NCBI GenBank assembly: GCA_015057715.1
Contig: SVDS01000014.1
Coordinates: forward strand, 1-38,501
DNA length: 38,501 nucleotides
Direction of reading: 5' to 3'
From: Paenibacillaceae bacterium
GTDB lineage: Bacteria; Bacillota; Clostridia; Lachnospirales; Lachnospiraceae
The notes beneath the pieces are model-generated. The model searched no databases and was not told where the DNA came from. It was given only the letters and a program-made list of their open reading frames with translations. The position numbers and the translations under genes were made by a program. Shown here one piece after another: positions 9,624 to 18,581 of the stretch; within the stretch, counting starts at the first letter, position 1; every line of letters starts with the position of its first letter.

Positions 9624-11347
9624 AACGAATTATAACGTATTATTTAAAGCCCTATTATCTTCGGATGACTGTGGGCTTTTTCATTAAATTTTCAGGTACG
9701 CTGATGGATCTTTTTCTCCCCTGGACACTGGCCCGCATGATTGATGTGGTGATTCCGGCAGGAAAAAAGGAAGAAATTTTTCTGTGGGGAATCTTCATGC
9801 TGGTATGCTCTGTTCTGGCGGTGACACTAAGCATTATTGCAAACCGCATGGCATCGAGAGTTGCAAGTGACTGTATTTTTACCATACGGGAGGATTTATT
9901 TCGCAAGGTTATGATTCTGTCAAACCGGCAGGCTGATGAAATAACAAGACCCTCCCTGATCTCCAGACTTACCAGTGATACTTATAATGTTCACCAGATG
10001 ATTGGAAGAATTCAGAGACTTGGAGTACGATCCCCAATCTTACTGGTGGGCGGAATTATAATGACTTTTTTACTGGATCCTGTTTTAGCCTGTATCCTTT
10101 TAGGGGTTCTTCCCCTTCTGACAGCAGTGGTCATTGGTGTTTCCGGTAAAAGTATTCCTCAGTTTACCCAGCTGCAGGAAAAGATTGATGGATTTGTTCG
10201 TCTGATTCGGGAAGACATAGCCGGAATCCGTGTCATTAAAGCCCTATCCAAAGAAGATTTTGAGCGGGAACGGTTCAATCAACATAATCGTGAGGTAGTG
10301 GATTGGGAAAAACGTGCTACCGTTACAACAGCCATAATAAACCCGGTCATGAATCTGTTTCTCAATATGGGGCTGGTGTGTGTCGTAATTGCAGGTGCAT
10401 ACCGTGTTAATGAGGGGCTATCCAAAGTCGGTACCATATTGGCATTTATGACCTATTTTACAATAATTTTAAATGCTCTGATGTCTATTTCCAGAATGTT
10501 TGTTATTGTATCAAAGGCAACCGCGTCAGCAGAGCGGATTGACAAAGTTTTTAAAGGTGAAGATGAGACCTCTTTTCTATTGGCGCCTGCATTAAAGGAG
10601 AAGGAAAATGAAATTTCATTTCTGGAATTTGATCATGTATCCTTTTCTTATGACGGTACTGGTAATCATTTAAGGGACATCTCGTTTCGAATGGGAAAGG
10701 GAGAAACACTGGGTATAATAGGGGCAACGGGATCGGGAAAATCTACGGTTGTCAATCTTCTTATGAGATATTACGATCCGGATGAGGGTACAATCCGTAT
10801 CAATGGGCGGGACATCCGTGCAATGAGCCTTAAAGATTTAAGGTCCAGGTTTGGAACTGTATTTCAAAATGATGTAATATTTGAAGAATCCATATTTGAA
10901 AATATACGAATGGGGCGTAATATTTCTGAGAAAGATGCTATTGATGCAGCCGGTTATGCCAAGGCACTTGATTTTATAGGAGAAAAAGGTGGCATTTTAG
11001 AATCCTTAAATATCCGGGGTGCCAATTTAAGCGGAGGTCAGAAGCAGAGAATCCTTATAGCAAGAGCCCTCGCCGCTCATCCTGAAATTTTAGTACTTGA
11101 TGATTCTTCAAGCGCTCTGGACTACAAAACAGATTCCCAGCTAAGGAGAGAACTAAAGGAGAACTTTTCCCGGACCACCTGTATCCTGATTGCCCAGAGG
11201 GTTAGCTCCGTTATGAACTTAAATCAGATTCTGGTACTGGATGAGGGGGCTGTTATTGGGCAGGGCACTCATGAAGAATTGATGAAAACCTGTGAAGGCT
11301 ATCGGGAGATAGTTACTTCTCAGATGGGAGCGGGAGGAAACGTATGA
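9620..11347 (+). CDS. ABC exporter half-transporter, subunit 1 (degenerate NBD)
   Basis: A fused membrane-ATPase half-transporter of 575 residues: six membrane helices in residues 1-300, then a nucleotide-binding domain. Walker A is GATGSGKST (about 368-376), the signature is a perfect LSGGQ (470-474), and Walker B is LVLDD (491-495). Asp495 replaces the catalytic Glu, and the switch His is replaced by Gln526 (IAQR). These changes mark the degenerate partner of heterodimeric exporters of the BmrCD/TM287-288 kind. It overlaps both neighbours by 4 bases. The exported substrate (drug, lipid or peptide) is unknown. Confidence 0.92.
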   Translation: MKRIITYYLKPYYLRMTVGFFIKFSGTLMDLFLPWTLARMIDVVIPAGKKEEIFLWGIFMLVCSVLAVTLSIIANRMASRVASDCIFTIREDLFRKVMILSNRQADEITRPSLISRLTSDTYNVHQMIGRIQRLGVRSPILLVGGIIMTFLLDPVLACILLGVLPLLTAVVIGVSGKSIPQFTQLQEKIDGFVRLIREDIAGIRVIKALSKEDFERERFNQHNREVVDWEKRATVTTAIINPVMNLFLNMGLVCVVIAGAYRVNEGLSKVGTILAFMTYFTIILNALMSISRMFVIVSKATASAERIDKVFKGEDETSFLLAPALKEKENEISFLEFDHVSFSYDGTGNHLRDISFRMGKGETLGIIGATGSGKSTVVNLLMRYYDPDEGTIRINGRDIRAMSLKDLRSRFGTVFQNDVIFEESIFENIRMGRNISEKDAIDAAGYAKALDFIGEKGGILESLNIRGANLSGGQKQRILIARALAAHPEILVLDDSSSALDYKTDSQLRRELKENFSRTTCILIAQRVSSVMNLNQILVLDEGAVIGQGTHEELMKTCEGYREIVTSQMGAGGNV

Positions 11348-13101
11348 AAGACTCACAAAAAAGTACATTAAAACGTTTGATGCCTTATCTGATGAAATAC
11401 CGGTTTTTACTTCTTCTTGCCTTTGTTATGACAATTGGAAGCAATCTTCTGGCATTACTGGGACCTTTGCTTTCCGGTTATGCTGTTGATGCCATAGAAC
11501 CGGGGAAGGGAAGTGTTAATTTTCCCCGCGTGTTTCAATACGCAGGTCTTATGGCTATGTTTTATCTGATATCCTCTATCCTGTCCTATATCCTGTCTGT
11601 ATTGATGATTACAATCAGTCGAAAGGTAGTATATCAGATGCGTAGGGATGTCTTTGACCGAATGCTTTACCTGCCTGCCGGTTATTATGATACCCATCAG
11701 ACAGGGGATATCATAAGCCGTATTTCTTATGATATTGATACGGTAAATGAATCCCTGTCCAGTGACTTAATTCAGATTCTTACCACGCTGGTGACGGTTG
11801 TGGGGGCTCTTTATATGATGGTGATCATCTCGCCAAAACTTGTGTTGGTATTTGTAATAACGGTGCCTTTATCAGGTCTGATGACCAGATTTATCACAAG
11901 CCGAACAAGACCTCTGTTTCGTGAGCGGGCCAGAAGCCTTGGAGCGCTCAATGGTTTTGTGGAAGAAACGGTCACTGGTCAGAAAAGTATTAAAGCCTAT
12001 TGTGAGGAAGAAGAGGTTATCCGCAAGTTTTCATTTAAAAATAAAGAGGCTGTGGAAAGTTATTATAAATCAGAATATTATGGAAGCATGACAGGTCCAA
12101 TGGTCAATTTTATTAATAATCTGTCTCTGACCCTAATCAGCGTATTTGGTGCATTCCTTTATCTGACAGGTGCCATGTCAGTGGGTCAGATCTCCTCCTT
12201 TGTACTCTATTCAAGAAAATTCTCCGGTCCTATTAATGAGGCTGCAAATATTATGAACGATCTTCAGTCTGCCCTTGCCGCGGCAGAGCGGGTGTTTAAG
12301 CTTATGGATGAAATTCCGGAGCAGGAAGACAGAAAAGATGCGGTGGTAATTTCTGATTTAAAGCAATCAGTCAAAGGCTGTGTTGAATTCGCTCATGTGG
12401 ATTTTGGATATGAACCCGGAAAACCCATACTGCAGAATCTATCCCTAAAAGCAGAACCTGGAAAGCTGATTGCGATTGTAGGCCCGACTGGAGCAGGAAA
12501 AACAACAATCATAAATTTGCTAATGCGCTTTTATGACGTGGATGGCGGTAAAATAACCATTGATGGTATGGATTTAAGAGATCTGACCAGGAAAAGTCTC
12601 AGAAAGGCATTTGCCATGGTATTACAGGAAACATGGCTGTTTCAGGGAACGATCTATGAGAACCTGGCTTATGGAAAAGAAGACGCAACTTTGGATGAAG
12701 TGGTAAAAGCGGCAAAAGATGCACGGATTCACTCCTTTATCGAACAACTGCCGGAAGGTTATAATACCATCTTAAAAGAAGACGGAACAAATATATCCAA
12801 GGGTCAGAAGCAGCTTTTAACCATAGCAAGAGCCATGCTGCTTGACAGTAAAATACTAATTCTGGATGAAGCAACATCAAATGTGGACACAAGAACTGAA
12901 ATTCGGATTCAGCAGGCTATGCGCCGCCTGATGGCTGGAAAAACCTGTTTTGTGATTGCACACCGTCTCTCTACCATTCAGGATGCAGATCTGATAGCGG
13001 TTGTTTATCAGGGGGGAGTTGCAGAACAGGGGACTCACCAGAGTTTAATGGAAAAAAGGGGCAGATATTATGAAATGGTCATGGCTCAATATGATTCTTA
13101 A
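11344..13101 (+). CDS. ABC exporter half-transporter, subunit 2 (catalytic NBD)
   Basis: A 585-residue membrane-ATPase half-transporter. Six helices precede the ATPase domain, which has Walker A GPTGAGKTT (about 380-388), Walker B LILDE with intact Glu509, and switch His540 (IAHR). The signature is altered to ISKGQ (484-488). This complements subunit 1: the pair would have one competent ATP site (this Walker A/B with LSGGQ of subunit 1) and one degenerate site. The 4-base overlap with subunit 1 supports an equimolar heterodimer. A strong terminator follows immediately. Confidence 0.93.
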   Translation: MKDSQKSTLKRLMPYLMKYRFLLLLAFVMTIGSNLLALLGPLLSGYAVDAIEPGKGSVNFPRVFQYAGLMAMFYLISSILSYILSVLMITISRKVVYQMRRDVFDRMLYLPAGYYDTHQTGDIISRISYDIDTVNESLSSDLIQILTTLVTVVGALYMMVIISPKLVLVFVITVPLSGLMTRFITSRTRPLFRERARSLGALNGFVEETVTGQKSIKAYCEEEEVIRKFSFKNKEAVESYYKSEYYGSMTGPMVNFINNLSLTLISVFGAFLYLTGAMSVGQISSFVLYSRKFSGPINEAANIMNDLQSALAAAERVFKLMDEIPEQEDRKDAVVISDLKQSVKGCVEFAHVDFGYEPGKPILQNLSLKAEPGKLIAIVGPTGAGKTTIINLLMRFYDVDGGKITIDGMDLRDLTRKSLRKAFAMVLQETWLFQGTIYENLAYGKEDATLDEVVKAAKDARIHSFIEQLPEGYNTILKEDGTNISKGQKQLLTIARAMLLDSKILILDEATSNVDTRTEIRIQQAMRRLMAGKTCFVIAHRLSTIQDADLIAVVYQGGVAEQGTHQSLMEKRGRYYEMVMAQYDS

Positions 13102-13138
13102 AAAAGGGAACGGATGAAACAAAATCCGTTCCCTTTTT
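13101..13138. terminator. Bidirectional terminator between the ABC and phosphotransferase genes
   Basis: A perfect 15-bp stem (13101-13115 with 13124-13138) with an 8-base loop, flanked by A and T runs, serves both converging transcripts. Confidence 0.92.
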
Positions 13139-13145
13139 CTGTCTT

Positions 13146-13895
13146 TTACTGGTAATCACAGACTCCGGCCCATTTATTCAGAAGCTCTGCTTCTTCCGGC
13201 CGTTTCTTGGAAAGCTGGGCAGCTGCAACAATAGGAAGCCATGACTGAACATACTTTTTCGCGGTTCCGGTCTTCTTACAGAACAGGTTCATATACATAT
13301 CTGCCTTATTCTGGTCCTGCAGACAGAACAGCAGATAGGTTCTTGCTACATCTGCACTGGCATTGCCCTGAGTGGCATGAACCCAGTCCAGAACAAACAT
13401 GGTGCCGTCTTCCTTTACAATGATATTGGAGGGGTTAAAATCGCCATGGCAGAGTTTTGTATGCTTTGGCATGCTATCAAGCTGAGTGCGCATGTCATAT
13501 CTTGTTACGTCACCAAGCTCTTCAATGTCCTGAATCTGCTTGGATATTTTATCCTTCAGCTTATTTAGATGAGGACAATGCTTAGACATGACATTCAGAT
13601 GAAGATTTACCATCTGTTCCATATATTCAGGCAGCTTTTCCGGATTTTCATCCATAAGCTGCTGGAGGGTTTTGCCTTCAATAAAATCAAAGGTAATGGA
13701 CCACTGGTTATCAAAAACACCGACTTCCAGTACTCTTGGAACATTAACGCCGCCAATTTCTTCTACTCTGGCGCTGATCAGTGCTTCGTTTAAAACTTCA
13801 GCCTTTGGAAACTCAGCGTTGAAAACCTTAATTGCCTTTTCACCATCGTGAAAGACCTTTTTTGTTGCTGTTGTAGCGATTAATTCTGCTGCCAT
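13146..13895 (-). CDS. APH-like phosphotransferase (TIGR02172-type)
   Basis: A 249-residue protein of the aminoglycoside/choline kinase fold. The catalytic loop is LCHGDFNPSN and the metal-binding motif is VLDWVHA, both in the second half. The N-terminal lobe includes KKVFHDGEKAIKVFN. Proteins like this are annotated as putative sugar or choline phosphotransferases; the substrate is not known and antibiotic resistance should not be assumed. I place the start at 13895 (MAAELIATT) because GGAGAGG lies 5 bases upstream; the longer frame from 13928 has no such site. It lies downstream of glgB on the same strand after a 130-base AT-rich gap. Confidence 0.78.
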   Translation of the reverse strand: MAAELIATTATKKVFHDGEKAIKVFNAEFPKAEVLNEALISARVEEIGGVNVPRVLEVGVFDNQWSITFDFIEGKTLQQLMDENPEKLPEYMEQMVNLHLNVMSKHCPHLNKLKDKISKQIQDIEELGDVTRYDMRTQLDSMPKHTKLCHGDFNPSNIIVKEDGTMFVLDWVHATQGNASADVARTYLLFCLQDQNKADMYMNLFCKKTGTAKKYVQSWLPIVAAAQLSKKRPEEAELLNKWAGVCDYQ

Positions 13896-14024
13896 ATGAA
13901 CCTCTCCTTCCATCTTTGAGTCTAGCATATTAAGTAATTTTATACGTTTATTTTACTACAAAATACCGAAAAAGTATAGCAATTTATAGAAATATATAGA
14001 ATAAATTACCAAATAATTTGTGAA

Positions 14025-15935
14025 TCAGAAACAAAATATGGCGGCTCCATAAGCCGGAAGTGAATAAGCAATGGAATAATCCTGACCATCCCATGGAGTC
14101 TTTTCAGATTTATAAACCAGAGCTGCTTTTGCTTTTTTATACAGACCGTTGGAAGTATCCATAACAAGGGTGTATTTTCCTGATTTTGGCACACCCACAC
14201 GGTACTCAGGACGAGATACAGGAGTAAAGTTAAGAACAAACAGCAAGCTTGCCTGAGAGCCCTTTCCGTGCCTTATAAAACTGAAAATACTATGCTCGTT
14301 GTCATTGGCATTAATCCAGGAAAAACCTTCCCAGACGTAATCGTTGTCATAAAGTGCAGGGAATTTCCGATACAGGTGAAGAAGATCTCTGACATAATTT
14401 TGAAGATCTTCCCCAAGAGGTTCCTTGGCCAGATACCAGTCCAGGGAATCCTTTTCATCCCACTCGTGGAACTGCCCGAAATCCTGTCCCATAAAAAGCA
14501 GCTTCTTGCCGGGATGACCAAGCATGAAGGTATAACCAAGTTTTAAATTAGAAAACTTATCCTCAAGAAGTCCGGGCATTTTGCCAATCATGGAACCTTT
14601 TAAATGAACCACTTCATCATGGGATAATACAAGTATATATTTTTCACTGGTAAAATATGTAATTCCAAAGGTCATTTTATGATGATTATATTTTCTGAAA
14701 TACGGATCCAGCTTCATGTACTCCAGAAAATCATGCATCCAGCCCATATTCCACTTGAATGTAAAACCAAGGCCTGAATTTTCCGGCGTCTCCGTAACCT
14801 TTGGCCAGGCAGTGGATTCTTCCGCAATTACAACAGCACCTTTTCCACGTTCCTTCATAACGCTGTTTAAGTGCTTAAAAAACTCGATCGCTTCAAGGTT
14901 TTCATTACCACCCAGACAGTTTTTCACCCATTCACCCTGGGCTCTTCCGTAGTCCAAATACAGCATGGAAGCCACTGCATCTACCCGCAGCCCGTCAATA
15001 TGATACTTTTCTACCCAGTAAAGAGCATTGGCAATCAGGAAATTATCAACCTCATACTTGCTGTAATCAAAAACCTTGGTTCCCCAGTCAGGGTGTTCCC
15101 CCTTACGTGGATCTGCGTATTCATAACAGGCTTCTCCATCAAATTCGGAAAGTCCATGGGCATCCTTGGGAAAATGTGCAGGCACCCAGTCAAGTATGAC
15201 TCCAATTCCATTCTGATGCATGTAATCAACAAAGTACATGAACTCTTCAGGTGTCCCGTACCGGGAGGTAGGAGCATAATAACCGGTCACCTGATAGCCC
15301 CAGGAACCGTCGTAGGGGTGTTCTGCAATGCCTAATAGCTCTATGTGGGTATAACCCATATCCTTTATGTATTCTGCCAGTTCATGAGCAGCTTCTTTGT
15401 ATGTATAAAAACCTTCTTTATCCTCTCGGTTTTTTCTTTTCCAGGATCCTAAATGAACCTCATAAATGCTTAATGGCCCTGATAATGGATCCTGTTCTTC
15501 CCTTTTTGCAACCCATTCCAGATCATTCCACGAATACACAGATAAATCTGCTGTAATAGAAGCGGTCTGTGGGCGGAACTCTGCATAAAAAGCATAGGGA
15601 TCCGCTTTAAAAAGAATCTTTCCGCTGCTTGTAGTCACAGAATATTTGTATAACTGTCCCAGACCGACTCCTGGTACAAATACTTCCCAAATCCCGGAGT
15701 CGGCTAAGGGAACCATAGGATTTAAGTCGGGGATCCAACCGTTGAAATCTCCCACTACACCGACCTGACTGGCATGAGGTGCCCAAACAGCAAAATACAT
15801 TCCCTGTTTTCCATCGCATGTTTTTGGATGAGCGCCCAGTTTTTCATAAATTTCGTAATGCCGGCCGTTGTTGTACAAATACCGGTCAAGCTCAGTAATA
15901 AAACCTGTTTCCAATTCATTCGTTAAATCTTCCAT
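14025..15935 (-). CDS. glgB: 1,4-alpha-glucan branching enzyme
   Basis: Introduces alpha-1,6 branches into glycogen. The 636-residue protein has a CBM48-type N-terminal domain (about 43-130, with FAVWAPHASQVGVVGDFNGW) and a GH13 barrel. The four GH13 motifs are visible: DWVPAHF (249-255), DGLRVDAV with nucleophile Asp319, AEEST with acid/base Glu372, and LSHDE with Asp440. A beta-sandwich C-terminal domain completes it. The ATG has GGAGGGGTG upstream. It is separate from glgCD, about 6.3 kb away on the opposite strand, and no glycogen synthase (glgA) or phosphorylase is present in the window. Confidence 0.96.
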   Translation of the reverse strand: MEDLTNELETGFITELDRYLYNNGRHYEIYEKLGAHPKTCDGKQGMYFAVWAPHASQVGVVGDFNGWIPDLNPMVPLADSGIWEVFVPGVGLGQLYKYSVTTSSGKILFKADPYAFYAEFRPQTASITADLSVYSWNDLEWVAKREEQDPLSGPLSIYEVHLGSWKRKNREDKEGFYTYKEAAHELAEYIKDMGYTHIELLGIAEHPYDGSWGYQVTGYYAPTSRYGTPEEFMYFVDYMHQNGIGVILDWVPAHFPKDAHGLSEFDGEACYEYADPRKGEHPDWGTKVFDYSKYEVDNFLIANALYWVEKYHIDGLRVDAVASMLYLDYGRAQGEWVKNCLGGNENLEAIEFFKHLNSVMKERGKGAVVIAEESTAWPKVTETPENSGLGFTFKWNMGWMHDFLEYMKLDPYFRKYNHHKMTFGITYFTSEKYILVLSHDEVVHLKGSMIGKMPGLLEDKFSNLKLGYTFMLGHPGKKLLFMGQDFGQFHEWDEKDSLDWYLAKEPLGEDLQNYVRDLLHLYRKFPALYDNDYVWEGFSWINANDNEHSIFSFIRHGKGSQASLLFVLNFTPVSRPEYRVGVPKSGKYTLVMDTSNGLYKKAKAALVYKSEKTPWDGQDYSIAYSLPAYGAAIFCF

Positions 15936-16022
15936 TTGCTCACCCCTCCATTTTGGTACACGATTCCACAGGCAGAAGCAGCGTTTGCAACAGGTTACGT
16001 ATTAAAGCGGGTTTTGGTCTGA

Positions 16023-16241
16023 CTATACTTCACGGCTTTTAAAACGACGCAAAAGAAACTGGTAACGTAGCTGTGCGGCATTAAGCTCGTAAATGTAACA
16101 GTCAATTAATGTCGGGTCAACGACCTGTTCAAAATGATTTCTTGCTGCATCAATAGCGGTTTTGGAACGTTCGATTTCTTTTCGTAAATTCCGTTCCTCT
16201 TCCGTAAGGGAAAAGTGATTTCCTAACAATAAATTTTTCAT
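16023..16241 (-). CDS. YaaL-like (DUF2508) small protein
   Basis: A 72-residue, mostly helical, charged cytoplasmic protein of unknown function. The core AIDAARNHFEQVVDPTLID followed by YELNAAQLRYQFLL fits the DUF2508/YaaL family. I prefer the ATG at 16241 (MKNLLLGNHF), with TGGAG 8 bases upstream; the longer frame from 16316 adds 25 residues without a well-spaced ribosome site. In Bacillus the relative yaaL lies near recR and bofA, but here it sits between an ArsR regulator and glgB, all on the minus strand. Confidence 0.72.
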   Translation of the reverse strand: MKNLLLGNHFSLTEEERNLRKEIERSKTAIDAARNHFEQVVDPTLIDCYIYELNAAQLRYQFLLRRFKSREV

Positions 16242-16339
16242 ACGATCATCTCCAGATAAGAAATTAACGAGGTACCTATAAATCTCAGTATATCTGGAAA
16301 TTGGAACTTTATTCATCTATTGCCTGAATCTCCATAAAT

Positions 16340-16675
16340 TTATTGGACTGGATCCATATAAATCTGGAGATACTGCCCAAGAGTACATAACTTTCTTGTG
16401 CTTTCTCCAAAGGTAAGAAAGTAATAATTAGCAGTTCCTTCCTGTCTGGCAGACACCAGTCCTGCTTCCTTGAGAATCTTTAAATGATGAGATATGGCCG
16501 GCCGGGATAAACTTGTCTGATCCGTGATCTCGTTCACGTTCATTCCCCGGACATTTGTCTGAAACGAATCCGTACTGGCCAGAACTTCAATAATTGTTAA
16601 CCGGACTTCGTCTCCCAATGCAATAAAAAGCGGCATGCAGCTTTTAAAAAGCTCAGAAAACTCGCTATTTGCCAC
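16340..16675 (-). CDS. ArsR-family winged-helix regulator
   Basis: A DNA-binding repressor of about 111 residues. The winged-helix signature is LSRPAISHHLKILKEAGLVSARQEG, shown here in part as SRPAISHHLKILKEAGLV (recognition helix), with a preceding FIALGDEVRLTIIEVL. There are no obvious paired metal-binding cysteines, so the inducer may not be a metal. I favour the GTG at 16675, where AAGGAG is 9 bases upstream; the ATG at 16684 directly abuts that site. It is divergent from the Tad pilus block across about 270 bases, which makes it a candidate regulator of that block or of itself. Confidence 0.85.
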   Translation of the reverse strand: MANSEFSELFKSCMPLFIALGDEVRLTIIEVLASTDSFQTNVRGMNVNEITDQTSLSRPAISHHLKILKEAGLVSARQEGTANYYFLTFGESTRKLCTLGQYLQIYMDPVQ

Positions 16676-16715
16676 CTGAAACATCTCCTTTGGTTTAAAA
16701 TAGTAAACTAATATT

Positions 16716-16744
16716 ATATTAACACCCGAAAAGAGAAAGGTCAA
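16716..16744 (-). promoter_or_regulatory. arsR promoter
   Basis: On the minus strand TTGACC (16744-16739), 17 bases, then TAATAT (16721-16716) preceded by TG. AT-rich near-repeats between 16700 and 16725 could hold an operator. Confidence 0.5.
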
Positions 16745-16869
16745 CTGATATTGTATAAAATCACTTATATAAAATAAAAAAATGTAGAAATATTGTAAAA
16801 AATAACGATAAAACGCAACTGGTGTTACATACACCTGCTTAACAGTTTTAAAAAAATTGTAAAAAGCTG

Positions 16870-16898
16870 TTGACTTTTGTAGTCATCTTGTGCATAAT
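16870..16898 (+). promoter_or_regulatory. Tad pilus block promoter
   Basis: TTGACT (16870-16875), 17-base spacer, CATAAT (16893-16898), just upstream of the first prepilin peptidase gene. No other good promoter is evident within the next 10 kb of closely packed genes. An imperfect inverted repeat CCGCATAC/GTATACGG follows at about 16911-16930. Confidence 0.55.
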
Positions 16899-16946
16899 TA
16901 AGTCAGAATCCCGCATACGTTCTGTATACGGACTTTCTCATCATCA

Positions 16947-17552
16947 ATGAATTGGAATTCTTTATTCCATCGTTCAAGGCCGATATTCCGGCACTATTTC
17001 CAGATTTATAGTTTAAATAAAGGGGATGATATTGTAAAATTTGTGGTATTATTTTTTATTCTCGCAGCGGGTTCTTATTTTGATGTAAGAGAACACAGAA
17101 TACCCAACAGGCTGGTGTTGATTGGTGTGGCGGGGGGAGTTTTTTTATCTGGCTGGGAGGCAGAGAATCAGGCAGTCCTATGGGGCTTCATGTTCTTTTT
17201 AAGCCGTTTCTTCGGGGTAACAGCGTTGTTCTTTCTTCTGTTTCTATTTCGTATGATTGGAGCCGGTGATATTAAAATCATTGCTTTGATATTCGGGTAT
17301 CTGGGTTATGGCAACGGTTTTTCAGCAGTTGCCGGAGGTTTCATAATAGGGGCATTCTGGTCCCTGGTTCTAATGACTGTGAAAGGCTGTACCTTTCAGC
17401 GGTTTTCTTACTTTCTGGCCTATGTCAGGTCATTAATTCAGACAAAAAAAATTACAGCTTATTATAGTTCCGCCCGGGATGGGAACGACGCAGTAATTCC
17501 GTTAGGATTCTGTATGTTTTTAGGAACAATACTTACTGTTGTTGTCTTTTAA
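16947..17552 (+). CDS. Prepilin peptidase (A24, TadV/CpaA-like), first copy
   Basis: Integral membrane aspartyl protease that would cleave the leader of type IV prepilins. Key residues are the aspartate in FDVREHRIPN (residue 46 from the ATG) and the GAGD motif (residues 105-108), surrounded by about five hydrophobic segments. The start is uncertain. The ATG at 16947 has no ribosome site and gives a soluble, non-family N-terminus of about 29 residues. AAAGGGG at 17019-17025 is ideally spaced for an ATT codon at 17031, or less well for GTG at 17043, either of which gives a normal TadV-like N-terminus. It is the first gene of the pilus block. Confidence 0.86.
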   Translation: MNWNSLFHRSRPIFRHYFQIYSLNKGDDIVKFVVLFFILAAGSYFDVREHRIPNRLVLIGVAGGVFLSGWEAENQAVLWGFMFFLSRFFGVTALFFLLFLFRMIGAGDIKIIALIFGYLGYGNGFSAVAGGFIIGAFWSLVLMTVKGCTFQRFSYFLAYVRSLIQTKKITAYYSSARDGNDAVIPLGFCMFLGTILTVVVF

Positions 17553-17566
17553 CAAGGAGGTTTGGT

Positions 17567-18568
17567 ATGACAAAACGTATTATGGCAATATACGATGCGG
17601 ACTCTGGATTTGGAGAACGGTTTGCAGAATTTGTAAATTTTAAAGAACGTTTTCCTGTGTCCATTGTGTCGTTTTCATCACTGGAGGAGCTTAAAAGCTA
17701 CAGCTGTGATCATAATATTAAACTTCTGCTCATCAGTTCCAGAGTATCAAACGAGGAGATCGGGCTGATTGGCGCAGATAAAGTTGTTCTGCTTGCAGAA
17801 GAGAAAATAATTCCTGTAAATGAGTCCTATCCCAGTGTTTATAAGTACCAGGCGGCAGATCGCCTCATTCGGGAGATTATGGAACAATACTGCGCAGATT
17901 TGGAAGAAACAGGATATACTACACTGTCTGAAAGAAGCAGAGTAGTAGGTGTCTATTCACCAGTAAACCGTTGTTTAAAAACATCCTTCTCTCTGGCTAT
18001 GGCCCAGCTTTTGTCACGGGATTTAAAGGTTCTTTACTTAAATATGGAAGATTGCTCTGGTTTCGCGGGTCTGACAGGAGAAGAGTATAAAAGGGGGATG
18101 TCAGATTTATTTTATTACTACAGACAGGGCAGCTTTTCATTTGCACGACTTGGTTCTGTTATATATACATGGGGAGATTTAGACTATGTGCCACCCGTTC
18201 AGTATCCGGAAGATCTGGCATTTATTTCATCTCAGGAGATAGCGGGTTTAATTAAGCAGATCTCTAAGGAGAGTACATACGGCACCATTATCCTTGATCT
18301 GGGGCAGATGGGAAAAAGAGCAGCTGACGTTTTGGAAGTATGTGACGGAATCTATATGCCTGTAAAAGATGATTGTGTATCAGCGGCCAAAGTTGAAGAG
18401 TTTGAAGCATACCTTGCCGCTTCCGGTCACAATGCCATAATGAGCAGGATTCAGAAAATAAATCTTCCCTATCATTGCACCTTTGGCAGGAGGGATAATT
18501 ATCTGGATCAGCTTTTGTGGAGTGAATTAGGAGATTTTACCCGGCAGCTGTTAAGAAAACAGCCATAG
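17567..18568 (+). CDS. TadZ/CpaE-like protein with degenerate P-loop
   Basis: A 333-residue soluble protein. The N-terminal ~110 residues look like an atypical receiver fold (RIMAIYDADSGFGERFAEF, then KLLLISSRVS). The rest resembles the ParA/MinD-like ATPase of TadZ/CpaE, which localises Tad machines. The nucleotide loop is SPVNRCLKTS (131-140) instead of a GGxGKT-type deviant Walker A, keeping only the Lys and Thr/Ser. The later IILDLGQMGK retains the Walker B-like Asp. Nucleotide binding is therefore doubtful. It sits between the peptidase and CpaF genes, the usual cpaE position, with GGAGG upstream. Identification relies on context and fold pattern. Confidence 0.68.
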   Translation: MTKRIMAIYDADSGFGERFAEFVNFKERFPVSIVSFSSLEELKSYSCDHNIKLLLISSRVSNEEIGLIGADKVVLLAEEKIIPVNESYPSVYKYQAADRLIREIMEQYCADLEETGYTTLSERSRVVGVYSPVNRCLKTSFSLAMAQLLSRDLKVLYLNMEDCSGFAGLTGEEYKRGMSDLFYYYRQGSFSFARLGSVIYTWGDLDYVPPVQYPEDLAFISSQEIAGLIKQISKESTYGTIILDLGQMGKRAADVLEVCDGIYMPVKDDCVSAAKVEEFEAYLAASGHNAIMSRIQKINLPYHCTFGRRDNYLDQLLWSELGDFTRQLLRKQP

Positions 18569-18581
18569 GGAGGGAGAAGAT

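Noticed and set aside
13146-13895. An aminoglycoside resistance gene
   Set aside because: The kinase fold and HGD-N motif are shared with many sugar and choline kinases; nothing points to antibiotic substrates.
16340-16834. A longer ArsR protein starting at 16834
   Set aside because: The extra 50 residues are hydrophobic translation of the AT-rich promoter region; the ribosome site lies at 16685-16690.
16899-16947. A c-di-GMP riboswitch in the leader of the pilus block
   Set aside because: Clostridial pilus genes often have one, but the leader after the predicted promoter is only about 40 bases, too short for either c-di-GMP class.
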